From: Isoetes taiwanensis
Taxonomy: Eukaryota; Streptophyta; Lycopodiopsida; Isoetales; Isoetaceae
NCBI GenBank assembly: GCA_021234155.1
Contig: JAJEKV010000010.1
Location: 20,732,833-20,796,832 of the forward strand
Direction of reading: 5' to 3'
Length of the DNA: 64,000 bases
Shown: positions 34,124 to 44,809 of the stretch, piece by piece
Position numbering within the stretch: position 1 is the first letter of the stretch
Layout of the letters: every line of letters begins with the position of its first letter
Program-made: the position numbers and the translations under genes
The notes under the pieces: generated by a model
The model's database searches: none
What the model was told of the DNA's origin: nothing
The model's input: only the letters and a program-made list of their open reading frames with translations

Positions 34124-35348
34124 TCAAAGATCTACATCATAGTCCTCATCATTTTTTCTGCTGGTCTCAGCACTATCTTTCTCTGTCGTCTGCTCCTTTG
34201 CTGGAGACTTACCTTTTGCTTCTGCCTTGTCCTCTGGAATGGTAGCCAAAGCTACTTCTTTAAGCTCTGCAAAGGTGGCCTCGTCGTCTAGTGAGCTTGA
34301 GAAAAGAGGTTGTATCTCTGAGGACGTCAGCTTAGCATAATCAGATGAAGACTTGGCCCTTAACTCTTGATTTTCATCTGGTAAAGTAGGTAAGGCAGCC
34401 AATCCTCATCCTCACAAAATTCACAGCCTTCTTATCAATATCCACGGCTACACATTTGCGGCCCTTCTTAAGTGCACAAGCAATGGTAGTACCAGAACAA
34501 AAAAAAGCATCAAGCACCCAATCTCCTGGACGCGAGAACATGTCCAGGAGATGATTGATGAGCTTTTGTGGTTTCTGATAGTGATTTACAATCATGCCTT
34601 GTGCACTTGGGTCCTGCAATTTCTGTAAGTCTAGGATGTTTGAAAAATTTTGGCAGGCGGCAGTGTTGAAGTGCTCCATGGTTCTCTTCCCGTCAAAACT
34701 CCAGTAAGCAACATGAAGGTACTCCACCTTGCTGAGTAACCTTGGTCCTCCACCATGATAATTGATGTTCGTTTTGTACCTAGTAAAGTATTAGAAGTGA
34801 AGTTAGCAAAAACAAGAAAACATCGAAAACTAGAACCAAAGTAATCCTATTCTGGAATATGAAACATAATTGAAGAGGTTAGTAACTGTATTCTGGAATA
34901 AGACTTACCAGACCAGGTTTTCATATCCTGCCTGAACTGGAGAACCGAAGTGGTATTTAAAAGCCAGCCTGCCTGCCTGCCTGCGTGCTAGAATGGAACA
35001 CAACTAGACGCCAATGCTTGGCCGTTGTGATCTGCTTGATGCCATCAATAAATGCATTGAACTCGGAAAATTTGAAGGACTGGTCGTCATAGCTGCTATC
35101 TTTTAGCTTAAAGCCGTAGGGAAGGTCTGTAAGAACCAAAGTAAAGTCATGCGGTTAACAGTTCCGACTAGGTTCGTGCAATCGCCATGAATGATCAAAA
35201 ATAGGTTGTTTTGATCAAACATGCAAAATCTTTCATAGTCGGAAGGTTCTGCATCAACAGTCCTCCTTTTAGCTGACGACCTCTCTTCCCATGCCGTTCT
35301 TACCAAGTGCATGAAGCCCTCGGGAAGGTCTTTGTTCTTTTTCTTGCT
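34124..35348 (-). pseudogene. N6/N4 DNA methyltransferase domain, degenerate
   Basis: Beta-class amino-methyltransferases methylate adenine N6 or cytosine N4 in DNA. On the minus strand an exon beginning after TCTTACAG (35,348) leads to I-I-H-G-D-C (35,190) and then V-L-T-D-L-P-Y-G-F (about 35,135), the catalytic motif IV in a DLPY form. A later exon (34,766-34,390) has the SAM-binding motif G-D-W-V-L-D-A-F-F-C-S-G-T-T and C-V-A-V-D-I-D. Motif IV before motif I is the order of the Pfam N6_N4_Mtase family. A frameshift lies near 35,145 and another near 34,395, after which a K/E/S-rich tail runs to a stop at 34,124. The introns carry TATTCCGGAATA-type palindromes. The Cys in place of the second usual Gly-adjacent residue and the frameshifts suggest loss of activity in this copy. 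Confidence 0.65.
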
Positions 35349-36900
35349 CTGTAAGAGAAAACAAAACTACAACTGTTAACACATCGCAGGTGAAGAGGAA
35401 AGGTATCGAGCGTACTTACCTAGCCCTCAAAATTTGGTGCGTATTGTACAATGTGCTCGTCAGAGGTGGCTATAGGGTAGAGCTCCTTGCACCTGTCCCA
35501 AGTTTCAACAATTAGTTGCTCCATCAAACATGTTTGACATGTTATGACGTTCTTCTGGCTGCAAGACATTAAGGAAACACTGTGTTAGGAAGTAAGTGAA
35601 ACAATACAAGACACAAGGAAAATAATTCGAAATAAAGCGAGTTATATTCTGGAATACAAAACTGATCCATGGTGTTGCAATCTTGAAAAGAAATATGCTG
35701 CCTCTAGGAAATCATTTTGTATTCCGGAATACTGTTTTTATTTGTCGAGTGAGTGAGTGTCTATTCTAAGACACAAATTTTAAGTTTTAAAAGCTTTTTC
35801 TGCTCGAAGACACTATTGCGTATTCCGGAATACACATTGCTCGTCTACAAGAAAGCATGTGTATTCCGGAATACACAGTCTACACCGATGCTACTAGGAC
35901 AACAACAGCCAAATAGCAAAGCTTATCAGAGGACTTAATTGTGCAATTCCTTTGACATTTCTTCGAGGCTGAACTCCTTGTCGACAACTTTTTAGAGCAG
36001 CCGCTCTAGTAGTTCGGTATCAGAGAAGCCCTGCATTTCCCTCCAGATGGTAATAGTCATTTCTTTTTTAGGCATGTCTGAGGTTTTCTTCTTGGCTGTC
36101 TCCTTGCCTTTGCTCTTCAACTCCCCGAGTTCGAACATAATAAATATTTCGTCCTGGAGTTCCCATATCTGTTCAAGAAAATTTTACGTCACCTAGCGGA
36201 CAAGTAAACCTAGACACAAAAAAATCTAAACAAAACATTAGCACGACTTGTTATTCCGGAATACGTTATGTGTACCTTGCCATCTCGGAAAGCCAATTGG
36301 AACTAGTTGTCGTGGCCAATGAGTGACTGCCTTTTGATAGCTTCGTCATATTTCAGGCAGCATTCAATGGCGCACGCTTCCTTAAGCTCCAAGAATACGC
36401 TGGCTTCTTCAGGTCCTCACTGTATTTTTCCTTAAAATTAACGTATTCCCTATGCATAAACCTGATCTTATCGACAAAGCTCATCTTCAATTTGTACTCG
36501 TTGTCAGCATTGTGGGTGTTGGCAACGATGTTTGCTTCTTCATCGGTAAGACCACAGTAAACAGCACACAGGACGGAGAGGTACCTTGGGTTCTTCTTCT
36601 CTTTGTAGAGTTTCCTTCTTGCCTTGAAGCTCTGATACTACCTCCCAAGACACAGTGTGTAAGTCGTATTTAATTAAAGTGGGTCTCATTCTATTCCCAC
36701 TTTTTTTTCGGAACTCTGTTATTTTACACAAAAAGTAGAGCTCCGACTCGAAAACTGTCCATAATTCGAATATTTGTCTCTTAGTGTGGGTTCGAGCTTT
36801 CTCCCCGTTTTCTCGGATAGCGAGTCGAGAACAAGAACAATACAACTCAAACAAAGGAAATTCATTAAAGATCAAAGATTCAGTAAAGAGGAAGTTCTAG
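35349..36900 (-). pseudogene. Second ParB-like segment upstream of the methyltransferase
   Basis: Several minus-strand exons are readable. One (about 36,640-36,290) contains G-L-T-D-E-E-A-N-I-V-A-N-T-H-N-A-D-N-E-Y followed by S-F-V-D-K-I-R-F-M-H-R-E-Y, a pattern like the helical region behind a ParB/DGQHR core and comparable to E-L-A-S-I-S-H-C-Q-N in the first ParB-like gene; it has a frameshift and a stop and ends at AAG|GTACAC. The next (36,172-35,945) has F-S-D-T-E-L-L-E-R-L-L then a TAA and F-S-L-E-E-M-S-K-E. A third (35,563-35,420) starts after TCTTGCAG. Introns contain TATTCCGGAATA palindromes at 35,719, 35,820, 35,858 and 36,251. Order ParB-like then methylase mirrors known phage fusions. 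Confidence 0.45.
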
Positions 36901-37268
36901 TTGAAAAAGAATTTTTATTAATAAATTGAATAGGTACAATGTATTTTACATCGGACGCAGAGACCCATGGGGGATTCACACAGAAGACCCGTATAAACCT
37001 AGTGAGTGCATGGAAGGGGGTTTTTTCTCGACGTTTTCGTACGTATACTAGGGGTTTAAATCCTCCTCTTACTGACATTCTAGTGTGTTTTTTCCACGGA
37101 AGGGGTTTTTTCCAACACTTTTGCGTACGTATATAGGGGTGTTTCTTCTCATCTTAAGCACGCAGGTGGCATATGCTCATGTGATAAAGGTGAACCCCCC
37201 GTGCAGAGACCATGGCGGTCTTGCTGTCACTACAGTTACATCATCGTGGTAGGTGGTCCACCTTAGGG

Positions 37269-37703
37269 GATTAACTTGCGGGGCTTCTTCATGCCGTCTG
37301 TAAGCCTTGGGGGCAACCTGAAGAGCGTGGAATGCCTCACGAGGAGGTGCCTCGGGAGCCACCGGCTGACCTTCCACCCGACTTCTCCACTCTCCTCTCG
37401 CAGCTTTTCATCGAATATGCTCCTTCCCCAACCTCCGTGGATGTTATGCAATGCTTGCAAGATGCTTTGAGCTTTCTGGACTGTCTCAAATTTCTTCCCC
37501 TCTTCTTTATCCCGAGCGTGTGCATGGCGTCTGCATTCACGAGCAACCTTATCCCAAAGGCCGAGTAAGAGTGTAGCGTGAGCGGGATCTGTGCCAGAAT
37601 GGTATCTCTTCCGCCTTGAGCGGGATCTATGCCGCCTTGAGTGGTCTCTGTGATGCCTGAACGGGATCTGTGCTGCTGCGGGATCAGTGCCTGAACCACC
37701 TGG
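37269..37703 (-). CDS. RS-rich exon of the copy B block
   Basis: After a CTTGCTCCAG acceptor the minus strand reads an arginine/serine/histidine-rich segment (H-R-D-H-S-R-R-H-R-S-R-S-R-R-K-R) made of imperfect 15-20-bp DNA repeats of the GGGATCTGTGCC type, then a helical segment with K-F-E-T-V-Q-K-A-Q-S-I-L-Q and G-W-G-R-S-I-F-D-E-K-L-R-E-E. A stop occurs at about 37,267. The basic RS-like run could be a nuclear or RNA-binding linker. No family was recognised. It lies between the phosphatase-like and second ParB-like segments. Confidence 0.4.
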
Positions 37704-37799
37704 AGCAAGGAGAGTCTATGGTATCATTAGTCAAAATGAAGAAAAGAATGGTGAATTCAAAGTACAATGGAGAACATTCATTCCATATAACTGCATCCA

Positions 37800-38045
37800 A
37801 ACACGTGGCAAGTAGTGCCTTTAGTCGAGAAAGGCCCGGAAAAGTCAAAGTACAACCATTCTCAACGAGACGTCAACGAGACAAGCAGTGCCTTTCTCGA
37901 CTCGCGAGTCGAGAAAGGCCCAGGAAACCCAATGTACAACCATTATCATTACAGAATATGGCCACATCCAGTCACACAAACAAACATACAAATGGTTTCA
38001 TCAATAGGACAAGCATGCCTTTCTCGACTCGCGAGTCGAGAAAGC
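37800..38045. repeat. 127-bp tandem repeat with palindromes
   Basis: Two and a partial third copies of a unit of about 127 bp. Full copies of the palindrome TCTCGACTCGCGAGTCGAGA are at 37,893-37,916 and 38,020-38,043, and a decayed one at 37,818-37,835. Words such as TCAATGTACAA and TTCATTACA follow each palindrome. The repeat lies in the inferred intron between the HAD-domain exon and the RS-rich exon. Confidence 0.65.
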
Positions 38046-38146
38046 CAGCGAAAACTCAATGTACAAGTATATTCATTACAAAATATAGTACATTTCTTCA
38101 CGTTTCTTTACAAGATTCACACAATTCGACTATCTGAAAACAGAGG

Positions 38147-38976
38147 TCACTCTTCTTGTTCACCAAAATATTTGTCGTCCATAGCTTTCATGATCGCGCT
38201 GCTCTCTGGATCGACCTCCTTGAGGTTCAGATAGTTCCTAATCACATCGGCCACAAGTATGGCAAACAGGGATTCCGCCAAGACAGGAACGAGATTGAAA
38301 TACAACCACCTATCCGTTTCATACACTTCTGGTCGATAACTCTTGGCAATGGTTGTATTGTGCGAGTTATGATAGCTCTTGTAGGCGGAGTCGTCTATGA
38401 TCAGCGTGGTGTGTTTGTTGAAGTCCTGGTATGCTTCATAAACCCTGTCCAGCCTTTTCACCATAATAGGCTTCCCCTTTATGATGGCTGGATTGAGGCC
38501 TGACACATGCTCGACCCTTTCGTTTCCCCAAACAAACTTGAACATCAAAACTGGAAGGCCGAGAAGACCAAGGACATTGATAATATTTTTCTTTGCCATA
38601 CAAGACCATATGGCCACTTGGAATCCCCGTTCCACGCACCACTCAATAATCTCCTTTGCTTTAGGTCGAGGATACACGATTTTAGACCCCGTTGTTGTCG
38701 GGATCTGTGAGGTTAAGAAGCTCAGGGACTCCATTGACATCAAATATTATAAGCTTGGTGGGACCCGCTGGATCCCAGTTAGAGTTTGGCTCTGACCAGA
38801 TTTCTGATTGATCGGGATCCATATGCAGGATCATTATTTTTTCAGGTCCTTTCTTGTTGCCCGCACTGTTTTGCTCTTGACTGCCTTTCTTGGATCCAGT
38901 ATCCTCCACGTGATGTGAACTGCCAGCAGATTCGTGTGATATTGTCAATGATCCCGATTCGTTGCGATCGATGTCC
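38147..38976 (-). pseudogene. FCP1/NIF-type HAD phosphatase domain
   Basis: This family dephosphorylates Ser/Thr, classically on the RNA polymerase II C-terminal domain. The exon begins after ATCATTCCAG at 38,976, passes a polar linker and reads L-I-I-F-D-V-N-G-V-P-E-L-L (motif I, near 38,750), V-A-I-W-S-C-M-A-K-K-N-I (motif II), M-V-K-R-L-D-R-V (motif III Lys) and T-L-I-I-D-D-S-A-Y-K (motif IV), then Y-R-P-E-V-Y-E-T-D. The canonical D-x-D-G-T is D-V-N-G-V: the nucleophile Asp is kept but the second, acid/base Asp is Asn. A one-base shift near 38,690 separates motif I from the rest. The frame ends at 38,147, possibly spliced on. Likely inactive or binding-only. Confidence 0.65.
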
Positions 38977-39099
38977 CTGGAATGATGAAAGACGTCAGAT
39001 AGGAAACGTTTTCTCGACTCACGAGTCGAGAAAAGAAAAAGCTAAAGACTCGGAGGGTTTCTCGACTCGAGAAACACTCCGAGAGCAAAGTGAACTCAC
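38977..39099 (-). other. 123-bp intron with palindromes
   Basis: Minus-strand intron with GTGAGT donor (39,099) and TTCCAG acceptor (38,977). It contains TCTCGACTCACGAGTCGAGA at 39,011-39,032 and the shorter TTTCTCGACTCGAGAAA at 39,058-39,074. Palindromes therefore fill a large part of a very short intron. Confidence 0.65.
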
Positions 39100-40020
39100 C
39101 TCAATCTCAGACTCTCCAGAATTAGTTCGGCAGCATTGTCGTCTAAACCTTGGACATTCTCGTCTCCGTCACCTTTCTCTCCCTGGCTGTCAGGTTTGTC
39201 TTCGTCATCATCATCCTTACTGCTTCCATTTGTCTTCCTCCCTTTGAAATGCTCATGAAGCAGGTCCAAGTATGACCGAATGGTTTCAACCATGTCCTTA
39301 TTTCCAACCACGGATATTGGTTTCATTCCATACAGCATAGCCCCCTGAGAGAACAGGCCATTCATGTACCACTCGCATACAATATGATCTTCCACGACCA
39401 AGCTGGTTATGAAGTACTTGATAACTCTTGGCTAGATAGGAATTCTATGTATTGGACCTGTCGCACCATCAGTGCTGACTTTGTCCATCGATGGCACATC
39501 CTCCATAAATTTGCCGCCCTTCCAGGGTTCTATCTGCTCTTGAGAAATCATGAACTTGTCGAGATAGTGGTGTTCGCTAGACCACCACTTGTCCAGGTCT
39601 GCAGCCGATCTTGAAACCAAAACCAAAACTACATTGGCAAAACTTGGTGCCTTCGGCAGGCCAAGTCTACACTCATGTTCCAGTTCGTATATGGAATACA
39701 AGATCTTGTTGATGAAGTTAATATCGGTACCCCATTGTGACACAAATTTATTGTCGATTGCCCGCATACAAAAGATAAAAGAAACCGAAAGTATCCAGCT
39801 TCGGTCATGTCGGACCGTCTTGTACCACCGCTCAATGTCGGCTTTTTCATAAAATAGGGTGGGGTCTTGATCATATTCATGGCAAATAGTGCCCACGGGC
39901 CCAAAGTGCCAGTTCGGACCACCAAACCCCTTGTGTCCCAAGGTTACCGGAATGGAGGGAGCTATCATCCGTCTTAAATGGGACCACCCGAATCCAAGCT
40001 TCCTCTTCCAAATTGCCATA
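39100..40020 (-). CDS. Exons of unknown function (copy B block)
   Basis: Two minus-strand frames. The first (40,019-39,432) encodes up to 195 aa with W-K-R-K-L-G-F-G-W, W-H-F-G-P-V-G, Y-K-T-V-R-H-D-R-S-W and L-V-S-R-S-A-A-D-L-D-K-W-W. The second (39,401-39,100) has M-V-E-T-I-R-S-Y-L-D-L-L followed by a D/E-rich linker and ends at GATTGAG|GTGAGT. They are separated by a stop and change of frame near 39,420. I do not recognise the fold. Position places them between the first ParB-like domain and the phosphatase-like domain, so they may be a middle domain of one long protein. Confidence 0.4.
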
Positions 40021-40213
40021 GCACGTTCGGGGAAGGGAGGGTTTTGTTCTCACGGGGTTTCGACTCGCGGAAGTCGAAAGCCCCGCATCTTCTAGGAAAT
40101 CGGAAGATCGCGGGGGCTTTCGACTTCAACAACTCGAAAACCCTAGAAATCACGAGGTTGCGGGGCTTTCGACTTCGCGAAATCGAGAAACCCCGAATCG
40201 AGCGATAATTTAC
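40021..40213 (-). other. Intron with decayed palindromes
   Basis: Starts at a CATAAG|GTAAAT donor identical in place to that in copy A. It carries three or four decayed palindromes of the GGGGTTTCGACTTCGCGAAGTC type flanked by runs of G and C, at about 40,058-40,088, 40,115-40,140 and 40,163-40,197. The acceptor was not fixed. Confidence 0.45.
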
Positions 40214-40293
40214 CTTATGTAGCTGGCACTTGCTGCTATTGTGTTCTGGCAGTGGCTAATGCTGGCGAGCTCCGTTGGTGGCGTGTCTGCTGA
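40214..40293 (-). pseudogene. ParB-like exon, 3' end beyond the gypsy element (copy B)
   Basis: Continues the ParB-like exon that starts on the other side of the Ty3/gypsy insertion. It reads E-L-A-S-I-S-H-C-Q-N and A-S-Y-V before a CATAAG|GTAAAT donor, as in copy A at 1,472. The insertion splits the codon region immediately after V-L-S-A. Confidence 0.55.
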
Positions 40294-40657
40294 TGTTGGA
40301 GTGATCACCACTCACCACACTCATCACCACACTCGTCACCACTCACCACACTTGTCACCACTCACCACACTTGTCACCACTCACCACACTCATCATATAC
40401 CATATATAGAGTGATATACGCGCATGCACGCGTGCAGGATATTTGCACGCATGCATTGAGGAGGCAGGATCATCACAGTATTATCTGAGCAGAGAGAGGA
40501 GAACAGAGAGACGGTGTATTGAGAGTGAGGATTTTTGCTTTGATCTAGCTATGGAGATGATGATTCTTTGTCTTGTGCATTGCCTTGATCTGATAGATTG
40601 AGCTTGGATTGTTGGGTTTTTCGTCCTTCTTGCAAGGTTAGAGTTCAGGCTCTAACA
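40294..40657 (+). repeat. 5' LTR (364 bp)
   Basis: TGTTGGAGTGATC...CTCTAACA. It is 50 bp longer than the 3' LTR because it holds extra copies of a CACCACTCACCACACTTGT-type minisatellite near its left end (40,307-40,392). ATATATAGAGTG near 40,403 is a candidate TATA region. The remainder differs from the 3' LTR at about six positions, all transitions. Confidence 0.93.
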
Positions 40658-40680
40658 ATTTGGCGACCACGGTGCTCGAC
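40658..40680 (+). promoter_or_regulatory. Primer binding site candidate
   Basis: TTTGGCGACCACGGTGC starts two bases after the 5' LTR, at the position and with the TGG start expected of a tRNA primer binding site. The tRNA was not identified. Confidence 0.6.
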
Positions 40681-41107
40681 AGACCATTAATCGGCAAGAA
40701 TTTCCATTGAAAAAGGAGTTGTTACCATTGGTATTGGTGATCGTCGGTAAAGAACGGCACCATTGAGAAAGGAGCAATTTCTTGTGTGAAGGGATTTTGC
40801 CGTAATTGATTTGTGGGGTAGAATTTGACAAGGGGAGCATAGTTTTATGCCCAAGAGAAGTAAGAAGGATATCCCACCAAGCTCTATCGTAACAAGAAGG
40901 GGACCGGTGAATCAATCTTTGGGCTCAAAATTGCATCAAGATTCAATTTCGTTTTCAGACTTGGGAGCAGATCTGGGGTCTAATTCTCAGATCCAGGAGG
41001 TTTTGATTCCATTTACTGATCTAGAAGGTAATCCAATTTCGTTTTTCAAATTGAAGGGAGATTGAATTTCGTTTTTCCAATTTCAAGAAACCCAAGAAGA
41101 GGCAGAG

Positions 41108-42307
41108 ATGGCTGTATTACCACCTATGGTATGGGGTTTTCAGACAATGGGCATTCCAAAGTTTGATGATCTGGTGGATCGGGATCCTTTGAAGCATATT
41201 GTGAAGTTTGAGAGGTATTGCCAGCAATGTAAGTTACCTGCTGCTGATTACTTGCTTTGGTTTCATAGTTCTTTGCAAGATTCAGTGGAGGAATGGGCAC
41301 AAACCCAGCCAGATACCATGACATATCAGGAATTAAAGGAAGCTTTCATTGCTAATTATCAAGAAGTCCATGGTAAGGATAAGACTATGGAAAGGTGGAC
41401 CAATTTCACACAAAAGGAAGATGAATCAATTAGAGAGTATAATCAGAGGTACATTGCGGTTCTCAAAGCCGTGGTTCATTGGAAGATTGCAAGGAGTGAT
41501 GAAATGGATATCCAATGGTATGTGAAGGGGCTGAAACGAGCTATTGCTCATAAGGTGAAGGCTAAACAGCCTACAACATTGCTAGAGGCACAAAAATATG
41601 CTCTCAAGGCTGAAGATAAGTTGGGATACATTCATGAAGTTGCTGCTCTAGAGCATAAAACAGAGGATGTTGCAGCCAAGATTTCTAAGCTTACAATTGG
41701 TGAGGAGTCAAGGGAGGTGCAGTTTATTACTTGTGAGTATTGTGGGTCTATTGGACATTCTGATGCTACATGTAGATTGCTGAAATTCTGCTCAAGATGC
41801 CAAATCAAAGGCCATAATAATCAAGAATGTAGGGAGAGGAGAATCTTTGAGAGGGCCAATCCGGTATTTGCTGTTATGCAACAAGCACCATCTATTCCTA
41901 TTCAACCAATGCAGGTAGCACCTATCATACCACAAGTTCCAATGATGCCACAACCTCCAATTGCCCAACAAGTTCCAATGGGTTCCACACCAATGGTGCA
42001 GCCAAAACAGGGATGGTATCCAAGTAAGGCTCATTTATATTGCAAGTTATGTGATAAATTCAAGCATGATGAGACTACTTGTTGGAAAATCCATGGGAAA
42101 CCAGAATGGGCAACCAACAAGTATCCACCAAAGCAGCAAGTGTTTGAATCAGTACCTCTTCCTAATAATGATGTTCGCATTCAAGATGCAAAGTACATTG
42201 ATAATCCTCAAGTTAAGGCTCTTATTGAGGAGCTTAAGAAGCAAGAGAAGGCAAAATCAGTAGTAAATTGTGGATTTGTTGAGGTGGAGCATGACCCATT
42301 TCAGTAA
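41108..42307 (+). CDS. Gag polyprotein
   Basis: Forms the virus-like particle that packages element RNA. The 399-aa frame starts at an ATG in good context. A retrotransposon gag domain occupies roughly residues 25-140 (W-F-H-S-S-L-Q-D-S, E-W-A-Q-T, T-N-F-T-Q-K-E-D-E-S-I-R-E-Y). Three CCHC knuckles of C-x2-C-x4-H-x4-C type lie near 41,732, 41,790 and 42,041; three is more than the usual one or two. A P/Q/M-rich spacer separates the second and third. It ends at TAA (42,305), beyond which the same frame continues into pol-like sequence. Confidence 0.88.
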   Translation: MAVLPPMVWGFQTMGIPKFDDLVDRDPLKHIVKFERYCQQCKLPAADYLLWFHSSLQDSVEEWAQTQPDTMTYQELKEAFIANYQEVHGKDKTMERWTNFTQKEDESIREYNQRYIAVLKAVVHWKIARSDEMDIQWYVKGLKRAIAHKVKAKQPTTLLEAQKYALKAEDKLGYIHEVAALEHKTEDVAAKISKLTIGEESREVQFITCEYCGSIGHSDATCRLLKFCSRCQIKGHNNQECRERRIFERANPVFAVMQQAPSIPIQPMQVAPIIPQVPMMPQPPIAQQVPMGSTPMVQPKQGWYPSKAHLYCKLCDKFKHDETTCWKIHGKPEWATNKYPPKQQVFESVPLPNNDVRIQDAKYIDNPQVKALIEELKKQEKAKSVVNCGFVEVEHDPFQ

Positions 42308-44809
42308 GAAGAAGAGATTGGAGAAGTAAATGCAGTTACAAGATCACAAAGGGTGGTTCAAGAACCAAGAGTAGTGCCAATTGCGGAGAAGACTAAGACC
42401 TCTTTTCCAAAGGCTTTGAAGGAACAAGCTTTGAAGGTATCAGCACCTAAGAAGGTGCAATTTAATGTGCTGCCCACAGAACAATTTCAGTCTATAGAAG
42501 AAAATCAGCCCATAGTGATGCCTCCTATGGTGGATGAGGAAATTCAAAATGAAGATGATGTGATCAGCCAAGTTTTGGCCACGAAAGTTACACTTACTCT
42601 TGAGCAATTGATGCATTATTCTCCAAATTTGTTGCAAGAGTTAGGGGGAAGAACAAAATCAGAAATTTCAGTCCAACAAATCATATCAAATGATACCGAC
42701 AAGAGGAGAATGGAGCCACCAGCCCGGTAATCCAAGGATCCTGGGCCATTTCTTTGTGATGTGAGTATTAATGGATATCTAATCAAAGAGGCCAACATAG
42801 ATACCGGCAGTGGAGTGAATGTAATGCCTTACCACATAATGCTTCAAGTTGGGTTGAAAATGATGGAACCGACAACTATGATGCTCAAAGCATTCAATCA
42901 AATGAAGGTGCAGCCTATGGGAGTGATAAGAAATGTTTTATGCAAGGTTTATGAGGTGGAAGCAATCTTGGATTTCATGGTTTTGAAATTTCCAGAGAGT
43001 GTGCATGCTGAAACTTATACTTTGTTGCTGAGTCGTACATGGTTAGATGCCGTACAAGCTGAGACTTCATGGAGGAAGCGTGAAATGAACATCTTTCAAG
43101 GGGAACACAAGGTTACTATAGATCATCCTCTGAAATCAGCAAAAGGTACCTTTCTTTGCAATCCTTCTTTGAGCAGCCCGCAGTTAGAAATCAGCAAAGA
43201 GAATGCTATGGTGTCAGGGCAGCAAGGTCTTAGTTGTTTTCATGTCTTGGAAGTGGGTGACAGGGAAGATAAGACTTTGTACAAGTGGTTAAAAGATACC
43301 CAAATTTCAGAAATATGTCATTTACAGCAGCAAGTTGCAGATAAGTATCTCCAAAGACTTGAAAGTATTGGTGAAGCTGAGTTACAAGAGATTCTTGTGA
43401 ACATGCAGGAAGAGTCCATTCAAAGACCCATTGGGGAGAGTTTATTTCAGCAAGAAATTGATCAAGATCAAGTAGAGATGCTGATTTTGACATCAAGCAT
43501 GGATGGGGTAAACAGAAATCAGCCCACTATACAAGGACAAGCAGCTTGGTACATTCTGGCGGATGAGGTAAATCAGATCAGTCCATATTCACCACAGTCA
43601 TCACAATCACCACATACACCAAATTCATCACAATCATCACATCCACCACATCCATTACAGTCACCACAGTCATCACACGTACCACATTCATCACTGTCAC
43701 CACATTCACCACAATCACCACATTCACCACATTCGTCACCACACTCACCACCTTCATTACATTCACCACATTCGTCACCACACTCACCACCTTCATTACA
43801 GTCACCACATTCAGTCAAGAACATCAATATTTCTCAAGGAAATCAAGAAGAATTGGTTACTATTGGAGGCGATCTTACTCAAGAGGAGGAACGTGACTTG
43901 ATATCTTTGTTAAGAGAATTCAGGGATGTTTTGGCAAGAAATTACAAAGAATTGAAAGGCATTCCAACAGAGGTTGTGGTTCATACCATTGATTTGAAAC
44001 AAGGATCAAAACCAGTCCAACAAGCTCAAAGGAGAATGAGTCCAGCAATAAAGGAGCAAGTAAAAGTTGAAGTCATGAAGCTTTTGGAGGCCGGATTTAT
44101 TGTACCAGTGCCAAATTCAGATAGGATCAGTTCTATTGTACCAGTGAGAAAGCCAAATAACTCAATCCAAGTATGCATTGATTACAGGGATCTCAATAAA
44201 GCTACCAAAAGAGATCATTTTCCTACACCATTCATAGACACTTTATTGGACATTGTTGCAGGAAATCAGGCCTATTCTTTCTTGGATGGGTACTCAGGAT
44301 ATAATCAGATCCAAATCTATCCACCACATCAAGCAATGACGGCTTTTCGAACACCTTTTGGCATCTATGCTTACAAGGTCTTACCTTTTGGCCTTACAAA
44401 TGCTCCAGCCACATTTCAGCGAGCTATGACATATGCTTTTCATGATATTTTAGACTTTTTGAGAGTCTTTATAGATGATTTAACAGTGTTTTCGAATCCA
44501 AGAAGGGATCACTTGGATCACCTCAGAAAAGTTCTTGAAAGATGCCGATTGTATGGCATAAGTTTGAATCCTGCTAAGTGTATTTTCTTCACTAAAGGAG
44601 GAAAACTATTGGGCAATTATGTTTCAGAAAAGGGATTACAAGTGGATCACGGTAAGATTGCAGCCTTGGAGAAGGTCAAACCACCTACAAATGTATCACA
44701 AGTGAGAAGCTTATATGGCCAACTCAGTTTTAGTAGGAGGTATTTGCACAATTTTGCTAAAGTAACCCAACCAACTTGTGGATTGTATGAAGCCAGGGCA
44801 GAATTTTAG
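42308..44809 (+). pseudogene. Pol: protease and reverse transcriptase
   Basis: Same reading frame as gag, broken by TAA at 42,305 and 42,728. Protease: D-T-G-S-G-V-N-V-M at about 42,800. Then a linker with a long S/P/H-rich tract (43,580-43,810) encoded by CACCACATTCATCACA-type repeats. RT: V-C-I-D-Y-R-D-L-N-K-A, D-G-Y-S-G-Y-N-Q-I, L-P-F-G-L-T-N-A-P-A-T-F-Q and the catalytic F-I-D-D (44,468-44,479), then G-K-L-L-G-N-Y-V-S. The frame stops at 44,807 because of one extra T in a T run. Confidence 0.85.

Noticed and set aside
43573-43827. Cys-rich minus-strand frames (C-G-E-C-G-D type)
   Set aside because: Antisense shadow of the CACCAC repeat in the gypsy pol linker.
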